A stretch of 64,000 nucleotides of DNA from Agapetus fuscipes (Eukaryota > Arthropoda > Insecta > Trichoptera > Glossosomatidae). The DNA lies in NCBI GenBank assembly GCA_951799405.1, contig OX637338.1:1-64000 (forward strand), read 5' to 3'. This document shows positions 9,579 to 21,100 of the stretch, piece after piece. The position numbers and the translations under genes were made by a program. The notes under the pieces are model-generated. The model was given only the letters and a program-made list of their open reading frames with translations. It was not told the origin of the DNA and did no database searches. Numbering within the stretch: the first letter of the stretch is position 1; every line of letters starts with the position of its first letter.

Positions 9579-12500
9579 CTGAAATCATTAACAACACCAT
9601 TAAGACAAACACATGAAAGTTAATATGCGTTACTTGGTTATGAAACCCACAAATATTTGATTTTTGAAAAACTCCAAATCAATTAACTGTTGCAGTTGTA
9701 GAAAGATCTTTATGAATGTGGATGAAATTTGAATGAAGGGCTGCTGTGATAATTGGGGCTACCAACTGGTCACAATAATGGGCATCATTCTATTTTTCTT
9801 GAACACAAAACTGATTAATCTTTAATGTGACCTCCCTGACACCATTTCTTATACCTTTTGGCATTCAATGAGGTCCGAACGTGAATTGACATAGACAATA
9901 TTGTGTCGTCACCCGGCCGGGTTTTTTTTTTTAGGATTCCTGTGCGGGAGGCTTTTCAATAATTGAATTTAAAATTGAAATTGAAAATTATTCTTGAAAG
10001 TCTTGGGGGTCTATGTCACCCTGGAAGCGTGCTGCAGAGGTGTTGCTTCTGTCGTGAGGCGCTGCAAGGAAGTGGTGATTGATGTTGGTTTTGAATAAAA
10101 CCGGATTAAATTGGGAAGGGAACACGATACTGGTAGATCATTCCATAAACAGGTAGTTTGACAAATGAATGAGTCATGAAAACGCCAAGTTCTCATAGTT
10201 TTGAGATTGACGGCAAAGGGATGATGAGAGTCGTACTACGAGTTTTCCTTTCTGAAATGCGAGGGGGAGGGATTAATGAATGGAGCTCATTCGAACAAAC
10301 TCCGTGGTAATATCGATAAAAAAAGACTGAGCATTCCAACTTTTCTTCAGTGCCGGAGCCGCTGCAGATCGGATGTCAGAGAAGGATCACTGATCAACTT
10401 CACTGCCATCTTTTGCACATAATCTAATTGGTCACTCAACTTCTTGGGCATACCAGACCGATGTTAATTCAACAAGGTTGTCAGTGCCCCAACGGCTGAC
10501 AGCCCTAAGATCTATATTGATCTTTGAAGCTAATGATTCACGAGCAATAGATATCGCTAAACTATTTGGGAGCTTTGCAAAAGAGAAACCGTCATGTATT
10601 GTAGGTACTGTCATCAGCATAACAGAGGATAGGTGCACAAGATAGTAAATCATTGATGTGCATAAAAAAAAGTGTAAGGTAAGGGTTGCTAGGGAAAAGG
10701 CAAACATGTCCCATCCAAGACTGACATACTCACTGAGAAAAAAATTACAAATTCAAAAACGTTCAGACCTACTTGTGCATTTCTTATAAAAATCCCAACT
10801 AAAATTACAAAATAAGAAACAGGGAGATGGCAGCTTACCCCCGTCAGTCCATATTCATTATTAGCACCGAGCGTTTGCATTTGAGATTTCCTCTTTTCCG
10901 CCATTAGTGAGTTCCTCCTGGTCTCGAGAGCTTTGATGGTCTCCCGCCTCATTGTCATCTTGCGATTCAACACTGGCGTTCCTGCAAATACATGTGATAT
11001 TAGAGTGTGTCCTGTGACAACCAACAAGTAGGTAGATGTTGCTGTGCTTGGTGGGGCTGCCTACCTGGACCATCATTGGCGTTCATGTTGAAGAACCTCT
11101 TCTTGAAAGCGACATCCAGAGTTCCAATATTCCTCTTCTTTTGTCGCGCTTTTTCTAAATTATGAACAGTTCTCCTCCTTCCGACTCTGTCAGGTCCTGA
11201 GCCCGAGTCATTCTCGTAATCGTCATCTATTCCATTCAGTTTCTGCAAGTCCTTTACGATGGCCACCGCATTCTTGTCCAACAGCGCATCTTGCGACAAA
11301 TCTTCAGGCTATTTAATTATTTTATTTGATTAGTTGATGAAGTTTTGAAAATCATACATCAATAAAGCTTGTTGAGGTACTTTACCTTTTTAGAGCAATA
11401 CCAGTTGAGTTCTGTGGAAGCAAGAATATGGGACAAAGTTCCAAAGCGATGGAACAACATGGCCGTGAACTGAATTATCAAAATGAGGGCAAAGAACACC
11501 ACAAAAACCAATCCAATGGGTTCCAGCTGTAGATATTCTTTAGATATATGAACCTGAAACATAAATCCATGCTTTAACATTCTAATATCTACAAACATCA
11601 TTAGGTATATCTCAAGATACTTCATGACTTAATTTACAGTAGAGAGGAATTAGTAGATCTGTGCGGTGTGTATGATACATAATACACATTCACTTGTGAG
11701 AAGTTTCCCTGTCATTCTGACGGGGGTAAAGTCCAACACCTTGTTTATTACATGTATTCATATTATAACTTAAATATTTCATGTGTTCAGTAGAAATAAT
11801 AAATCCCAAATAATAAAAAACAAAACAAAAAAGAAAATAACATAAAACAAAACAAAACAAAAATATTAGAAACTTTCAATTAAAAACCAGAAAAATATTA
11901 GAAGAAATTTTGAAAATTATATCACAAGGTTTATTTTGGATTCATGGTAGAAAGGGAACAAAGCGGGAAGTCGCCACTTTATATCAGAGTTAAATACATA
12001 AATAATGTGAATAAACAATTACTGAAGTCTGTTATACACATTTGAAATGCATAAATATTATATTATGCCCCGCAGTAAAATAAAGTTTTGATGACATTAA
12101 AGCTGATAGTACAAATGCCATTTTAGTCAAGTCAGTCAAATGATGGTCGTTGATGGGACTCAGATATGCGTATTTATCTTTCTTTAGAGAAGATGTTTTA
12201 GTTACTATTGTCATGTAAAAGTGAAATGATGATGAGACAATGATTTTTGATGAGTTCGAGAGTGCTGATGTTCAGTTCTGAAAGTGACGAAACTGGTAAA
12301 TGTTGCAACTATGCTGATTTAATGCCAAATGAATTAAAATTTTGTTATGAGAAACAAAACTTATTGCGACGAGCAAAACATATGCACAAGTACCTTGGAC
12401 TCGTGTAATACATTTCTGTTCACTTTTGAATCCCGCTCATGGCGATGAGTATGATGATGATGAGTGTGATGAATGATGGGAGAGATTAGAAGGGATGAGA

Positions 12501-15500
12501 TGGGATGAAGAGACCGGAAGTGGGATCAGTGTTCCCTGTCCCATTAGTCAAGATGCAAACATAGAAGCCAGTCCCCGATGTTATCAACACTTGCATTTCC
12601 ATGCAATTGTGCCAGAAGGATGCAAACTCCGGAAACTCGTTAGAGTTAACGTTAGAAAGGAAGTAGCACAGTCAAGATTATTGTGAGCCAGCTGCCAGCA
12701 GCTGTACCTCGCCTGTCTCCTCGATGTACGTGATATTTGTCTTTATGCCGAGGGGCCAATCTACGTGGAGCTGGTCTTTGTTCAGTTGTAGCAAAAATAC
12801 AATCAAAATAAACAACGCATTGAACATGAAGAAGGCGAACACGGACTTGTTGCGCAAATCTATCAAGTCAGCTGCGATGCGAGCCTGAAAGTCGGGAAAC
12901 AAACAGCATTATTACAAACAAGAACGCCAGAGTTCAAGAAGGACGAGGATGGCTTATCTTCCCAGAGGCGAGCTGAGGGCTCGAGGCTTCCCGCTTCCTG
13001 TCGTTCTTGAACGCTGACTCCTTCAGGCGCTCGGGCCGGCCATTACCTCTTGCGTGTTCTCGTCATAAGTGATGTTGGTCTTTACTCCCAAAGGCCACTT
13101 GATGTGCAACAGGTCCTTGTTGAGCTGCAGGAGGAACACGATAAGGACAAACAACGCGTTCAGCATAAAGAAACCAAACACTGAGCGGTCACGCAAGTCC
13201 TTCAAGTCTTGGGCAATACGTTTCTAAAATCATTGGCAACAACACTTTAACATGGGAGCTTTCTTAATATATCTCATCAGAATAATAGATAAGCCAATCA
13301 CAGCCACAAAAATACAACAATATCCATCACATTCACTATGCTGAAAAAAAGTTTGTACGATAAAAAGAGTATAACTCATTCACAATGTTTAAATAAAGCA
13401 TGATTAAGCAAGAGGTTTAAACATAAGTATTCACCTGTTCTTGTTCGTCCTCATCAATGGGATACAAATATTTAGCCAGCAGGTCGGTCCAGAATTGTAA
13501 CTCGGCATCTGACAGAAAATCAACTTCACCTTTACGCAACTCAGAATCGTCAATCCAGTAAGGATTAGACAAGTCGTCCCGCTCCTCCTGTTAAAGTGTC
13601 ATTATTTTTATACTTATGTTCACAAATGGATTCATCTTGACTTTATTACATTGCCAATAGCTTTACCTTTGGCACTGTTGACAGGGTCTCGCTGTCAGAG
13701 CCATCGTCCCGGTCCTCGGGATCCTCGTGGACTGAGCCGAGCCCGTGATGCATGCCGGACGCTCCCATAGTTGAGCGCCGTCTGCTTGATATCATTCCAT
13801 TTGAATCCATACATCTGAAGTAAGCCAAGTAAATTTAAATGCAATTGATGGTTAAGGCAATTTATGCAAATAAATAATGCCAGGAAGTATAACATTCATG
13901 TTGAGTGGAAAACTAAAAAATCCACCTTTTTGTCGAATTGATCAGAATAATAAGTCGTAGAACGTTTAAACAGAGAAATATTGAAATTGCATTACTTAAA
14001 AAGAGAGAGGAACAAAAGAAAACAAATGTAACATGTTCTTCGTGTAAAATATTATCTTCGAAAAGAAAAGAAAGGTTGACAACTTGTCACCCTGTTGAAT
14101 GGCTTGCCAAACTTATTGTAAGTATGAAAAAGCATCTTAATCATCATCGAAACAGTTGAATTTTGTATTTCCGTGTAATGAAAGAATGGATAATACGATA
14201 ACTAAGAATGTGATGAACATATTTTTGGAAAGAAGATATTTCTTTCAAGTACTTTCGGCTACTGTCAGTGTCCTCTTGACAATGACGGTAGAAAATAAAT
14301 AGATAAATACACAGTTGTGAAAATACAAACTGGTATTTCATAAAAAAAATATACTTCTCATAAAAAATATTTTTTACTGTGTAAATACACAAACTCTAGA
14401 AAGTTATTAATAACTACCTTTCAATGGTGTCGATCTTCTTGTTCAGGTTGGAGAGCGAGTCAGAGATGTGCAGCAGGTGGATCTTGTCTTCTTGTCCTTC
14501 AGGGTGTGTGCAGAACAAGCACTTGAAAAGTCCAGCAAAGGAAAGCTCAAAGGATCCCTTGGATTCTCCATTGTTGCCCTGTCCGCCTTGTAGAAAACCA
14601 AGAAGCGATTTGTTTTTCATCTTTTTCTTATTTTCTTCAGCGTCTTTTCTTTCTTTTTCCAATTCCTACAATACAATCATTTTTGATACATTCTTATATT
14701 TTGTTCAGCCACTTGGGTAAGCACTAAGAGATATATTATATCTCTTTGCTGGTTTTTGAATTGCTATAACTTTGTTGGTATTCACATATAGTACATGTAT
14801 AACTGTTTGTTTGTTTAATAAAAATAAAAAATAAAAATATCGATACCTTAAAGGTAAAACTGAATAAGTGACATATTAAGGTAACATGGGTTTCGTCAAT
14901 GTACTTTTTTCTATTTTCTATGTGAGAAAACACTTAAAAAGTATGAAAATCCCGTAGTTTAGAAGTTTTTAATAATTAGCTCACTTACTATGACAAGTTT
15001 CACCCACTAAAATGGTTTATCCACAATTTCTTAAATCAGTGAATCAGCACTTATTTCGTTTTACCTTTAAGGGAGCGATATTTTTTTAACATCCCAACCA
15101 AAGACAAAAACCCATAAGCTAGCACTGCAAGTATTCCCTAGATTAGTAGCCAGCATCCGGTTAGTTCCTTGACTTATAGGTAGGGACTGGAAAATTTCGC
15201 GATCGCGATAAAACGAATTTATTCGCGAATTTTGATGTTTTTACGCGAATAACGCGAAATTTGAGGTTTTACGCAAATATCGCGAATTTTCGTACTTTTG
15301 GTAGAAATTGTGCGAAAAAGTTGTTATATGTCGCTTCTGCAACGCAACTTTTTTGTGGGAAAGAAAAGATTCCTGTGAAAACCCTTTGCAAGGTGCAAAG
15401 CACAGAAAAAATGGTCGGTGTTATAGACGAGGGGGCCAAGTGGGCTGATCTTTCAACGTTGAAACACGCTAGAACGCTAGACGCGGGGTTCGATCCCCGC

Positions 15501-18154
15501 CTGGATCATTTGACCATAAATTTTCCCCTGGTTCAACAAATGTAATTGGGTAATTATAAATTAATAATTAATTAAAATGAACAATACTCGTAATGAATTT
15601 TTCATTAATGATATTAATACCTGTTTCTGGCCAGGCAGAGTAGGTTGGTGAATTGCATTCCTATTCACAAATATTTTTTATTAAAAAAATAAATGATAAG
15701 CAGAACTGTCCTGGACATCCAAACAGACTTGAATCGTGACATCAATGAAATAGGAAATACATCAAGGAGTGAAGCTGCTGCTGGATTAGCCAAGAGCACA
15801 ACTTGAGGCTTTCATAAAAGCCAACATCCCTCGAAAAAATTAGATAACCCTCATCTAGAGACTAAATGCACAAAAATTAAATATTTTAAAAGGATATTGC
15901 AGGGTATTCGGAGTGTCATTCAAATATTAATACTTTTTTCAATCAATGGTTTTTTGTAAGTTGTAACTCGTATTGATTCAGATGTTGTTTATTCATTGTT
16001 TTTGAAGGTACATAAAACGCCACTATACATACATATATGTGGTTTGGTACATTTTGTTGTTTATATAATAAATTGTAAATATTAGTACAATCTATAGTTT
16101 TGCAATTACATAAACCTTTATTTCGATCAAATCAACACTAAAAATTACACCGAATCTCCCCGTTTATCATGAAAAATAACGCGAATTTCCCTGTTTTTGA
16201 TCAAAAATAACGCGAATTTCCCAAAAAAATAACGCGAATTTCGCAAAAAATAACACCACTTTTTTCCAGTCCCTACTTATAGGTTGTTATGCGGCTGACC
16301 ACCCATACTGTAAACAATGGTTCACTTTGCCAATGTCACCCCTGTTTCAGGGAAGGACGGCAAGAGTTGCAAGGCTTATGTTCATTTGAGATTGGGTTTT
16401 TATATTGTAGGTCCACATGCGGCATGTGTTAGCGCGAAATTATACATATCTGCTTGTGGGAATGCATTTAATATAAATCTCAAATGATACATATTATCTT
16501 TGCAGCTAAGCTTTAGATTTATTTAGGTAAGTAGGTAAGCACTTCTATCACAGGCGCCATCAACTAACGATGATGATTTTTTTTCATTGCAGAAGGTCTA
16601 ATGCTTATATTAACGGTCAAACTTAAAGTAATTACGCGTGTTTACTTATCATTTTATTAATAGGACCATAAGTCCGGGAAGACAAATTTATACATAAGTA
16701 GTTGAAAGTAAATGAAAGAAGTATGCAAGGATAGAAAGAAATGGCGGTTGATCTGTGATGTTGGCGGCTAGGGTTTGTTAAAGTGAAATTGGTTTTATGA
16801 TTTAGTTTTTTATGTCCATGTATATATTGTTATTTATTGATTAAAAAAAAATGTAATTTGTCATATAAGTTCCTTGACTTATAGGTTGTTATGCGGCTGA
16901 CCACCCATACTATAAAAAATTGGTTCACTTTGCCAATGTCACCCCTGTTTCAGGGAAGGACGGCAAGAGTTGCAAGGCTTATGTTCATTTGAGATTGGGT
17001 TTTTATATTGTAGGTCCACATGCGGCATGTGTTAGCGCGAAATTATACATATCTGCTTGTGGGAATGCATTTAATATAAATCTTAAATGATATATATCTT
17101 TGCAGCTTAGATTAGATTAGATTAGATTAGATCCGGTCATTCCAGCCAAATAAATGCTAGCAGTGGTTTCCTGCTTACAATTCATTTTCTCAAGTATGAA
17201 GTGGAAATTGATTAATTACATAAACGATAGTTCTTCACAAAATATGGATAAGGGTTACGCTGTAAATGAGCTCTCACAATGTTGCATGCATTTGGATAGC
17301 TCATTTTAATATCTTTTTTTTTCAAGATTTCAAAACGGATACCCCCTCATGTCGTTTAAACTAAAATGTAATTTTAGTTAGTATTTAACTCAGTTAATAT
17401 TGAATAACTACGACAGTAAGTTTCTCTTTCATCAGAGCTGAAATATCAAGACGCCATCTCATCTCGAACCCCTTCGGCCTTCCGGCGACTAGGCGTACTA
17501 TATAGAGCTCGTAGATTTTTTACTTCAGCTCAACTGCTGACTCTATATAAATCCCAAATCCGTCCAATTATAGAGTATAACAGCCACCTCTGGTCCGGTA
17601 TACCAAAGAAGCTGTGTGACCAACTTGACTCCGTGCAAAGAAGAGCGGTGAAGCTGATTGATGATCCCATTCTCACAGCCAACCTACATTCTCTTGAGCA
17701 CAGAAGGAAAGTTGGAATGATCAGTCTCTTCTATAGGTACTACAACGGCGTCTGCTCTGATGAAATATCCTCACTTATACCCCCTCCTCTCGTCACAACA
17801 AGGGCAACTCGTAGAACTGCTCACATTCAACCATTTGCAGTCGATATCAAAACTATGAGAACTTGGTGTTTTCACAACTCATTCCTCTGCCAAACTGCCC
17901 GCTTATGGAATGAGTTACCGGTATCTGTGTTTCCATCCCAATTTAACCTTGCCCTTTTCAAATCTAATATCAATCGCCATTTCCTCTCAGTGTCTCAAAA
18001 CAAAGCAACGCCACACACACCACAGCACTGCGCAGCTAACGGCCCTGCAACCGGACATGGACAACTGCCACATCACCAACACCTCTGCGGCACTATAACA
18101 AGTGTCATAGACCCTTAGAGTCTCTCGAATCTAGGGAGTCTCCCACATAGGTTT

Positions 18155-18185
<31 letters not shown>

Positions 18186-21100
18186 CTTCAGGAACCATAG
18201 AAACTATTTTTTTTCAAGATGGCGTTGTGTTCACTGACAGCTGCTACATGAAAAGAACTGTCAACAGAACAATTTTTGTGTCATTTTTCAAGTTTATAGT
18301 TATCACAAAGTTGATTTTTTGACTAGTTGCTTTTATTGTGGCATTATAATCATTTCTCAGATTAGAGGAGGAGCTTGCCTCTTCGGTTGTATTCGGTTTA
18401 TTCGTTAACTAAAACTGAAGATCTGCAAGATCTTCAAATCTGCAGTAAATTGAAAATTTTAGTTAGCTACAGTTGAAAATACCAGGCGTAAGAGACTTAA
18501 ATTATTATTTGTGGCAACTTTGTTTCCATTGAGCTACAATATGTTATAACTCAATGCAGGCGCGTACATGGGGTATAGGCAAATACATTTCAAAATAAAT
18601 ATTTTCTCTTATTCCTTTAAAATAACTCATTTTAAATTGACTGAAATGCTAACGATGGCTCCAATTGAACAGAAATTTTGAATTGTCAATCTGAATATCA
18701 AGCTTAAATGGTGTTTTACCATATATTTCCTACCTATTAGACGCATGTGCCTGTATAGGATGCACGCCCCTGACTCAATGTTTCTAAGAATGGACGGCCT
18801 CGTTTACGTAAACTTTCAGAATGGGCTCATTAATAACAATATTACATTCTATTTATACTACACACACACGGTCAGGTTGCTAGGGAAAAGGCAAACATAC
18901 ACTTTTTTATTGGTTGCTAACGACTGTTGTCCCATACAAATGTGACAAAAGTCCTAAATTCAAAGTACACCCATAAAGTATTAAAACATACAATAATATA
19001 AAATAAAAAAATAAACAATAAAATATTTGAAACATACCTGGTCCAAAAAATAACTAAATACCTTGACAAGAATGCAATCATAAACACCCAACAATATGGA
19101 TTCCAAAAAAGGAAAAACACAACGCAGCTTTTGACTGATTTTGCAAATACCATAAACCAGGCATTAAATAACAAGAAACATGTGATAGTTATATTTGTGG
19201 ACTATCAAATCTAATCTAATCTAAGCTAAGTTGCAAAGATTATGTTACATTGGAGATTCACATTACATGCATTCTCACAACCAGACACGTACAAGTTCGC
19301 GCTTGCACATGCCTCATGTGAGGCTACAACATAAAAACCAAATCTCAAATGGACATACACCCTGCAACTCTTGCCGTCCTTCCCTGAGACAGGGGTGACA
19401 TTGGCAAAGTGAACCATTTTTACAGCATGGGTGGTCAGCCGCATACCAACCTATAAGTCAAGGAACGATCAAAACTATGCAAAAGCCTTCGATACCCTGG
19501 GCCATCTTCGCCTTGAAGAATGCTTGGATGATGCCGGGATCAGAGGAAAATACAAACAACTGCTAACAAACTATCTACAAAATCGACACATAACAGTGAA
19601 AATAAAAGACACTTACAGCAAAAATACAAGAATAAACACGGGAGTGGCACAAGGATCGGTCATTGGACCCTTAGAATACTTGCTTTACTGCAATTCCATG
19701 ACTAAAGTCACATCACAAACAATTTGTTATCAATTTGCAGATGATACAGCTATAGTATCAATCGGTGACACTCAAAAAGATGCACAGCAGAAACTGCAAG
19801 CAGACTTTAACCAAGTGATAAAATGGTCGCACGACTATAGTCTAACGATCAACATGGAAAAAACAAAAGTCATAAACATCATCTCCCCATATAATAAACA
19901 TAGGGAAGAAATAACAATATATGCCCACACATACGAATGCTTTCACAAAGCTCTACGAGACTGTGTTTGTGCAAAAATAAATGTTGTGAATAAGTACAAG
20001 TACTTAGGTATCATCATAGATTCCTACTTCAACTGGGAGGAGCAAGTCAAGACAGTCTGTAACAAGCTAAGGATATGCCTTCTGAACATGTACCATCTAA
20101 AACCATACCTGCCATACACAGTGCTAAGACTGGTTTACATGGGGTTGGTTGAGCCGATTATTACCTATGGACTAAGAATATGGGGCCTTACTTTTAAATC
20201 GTATATCGACAGGATCTTGAACATACAAATCAGAATATTAAAATGCATAGTTCCAAAAGAAATAAAAAAAGAAGCAAAAGATTATCACAATATATTATTT
20301 AACTATGTCAACGTCTTATCGGTGGAAAATCTATGCAAATACAAAATAATGACGGATCATTTTCTTGACGATGAGCACAAAATAAAAATATCGCACCCAA
20401 ATGAGACAAGACTAGTTTCGGCACAGCGGCTGAGGGAGCCTCGGCAGGTAAATTACTACGGGAAGAGAACATTGGCATGTGTTATCCCTAAACTATATAA
20501 TCAGCTTCCAAAAAGCATTAATGAAGATAAAAATATAAATAAATTTAAAAAAAACATTAAGACACACTTTAAACACAAGGTTAATGTATAAGGATTATAT
20601 ATAAGAAACATATATAAGAAATCAATATTATAAATATGGTAATGTAACCTGCAGACAAGCCTCGGCTTTGCGGGAACAATTAAATACATTGTATGTATTG
20701 TAAAAAAATATTAAGATAATAAAGAAAAAAAAAAAACAAAAAAAAAAAAGTGGATCTGCTTTTTACCATTTCCATAATATTCTTCAAGAACAACTGTTCG
20801 ATGGTCCTTGAGTGCTTAGATACCCAGCCTCATTACAACCAAGGCCGTAGCCAGAAAATAATTTTGGGGGGGGGGGGGTTGGATTTGGTGGAACAGAAGA
20901 AAAATGGTGTTACCATATATATATATATATTTATAAGAAAACATTACTGTGTTCTTTGATTTAATTAAAATTTAATTCATTAAGTAGTTTCAATTTTACC
21001 ATATTTACTTAAAAACTATTGACATTATAAAAAAATGGCCGGATATTGCACTAAACAATGTAGGTATAGTTCTGTAATTAAAAAGAAATAAAAATCTTTC

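Larger units (their letters stand above)
15164..16520 (+). mobile_element. Repeat B copy 1, split by a hAT-like element
   Basis: The start GTTCCTTGACTTATAGG (15164-15180) is separated from its continuation TTGTTATGCGGCTGACC (from 16284) by the 1,095-bp element at 15181-16275. The body then follows the repeat-B consensus to ATCTTTGCAGCTAAGCTTTA at about 16515. Confidence 0.9.

Noticed and set aside
15261..15545. A 94-codon gene
   Set aside because: It spans the hAT-like element and the SINE inside it, so it is a chimera of two repeats.
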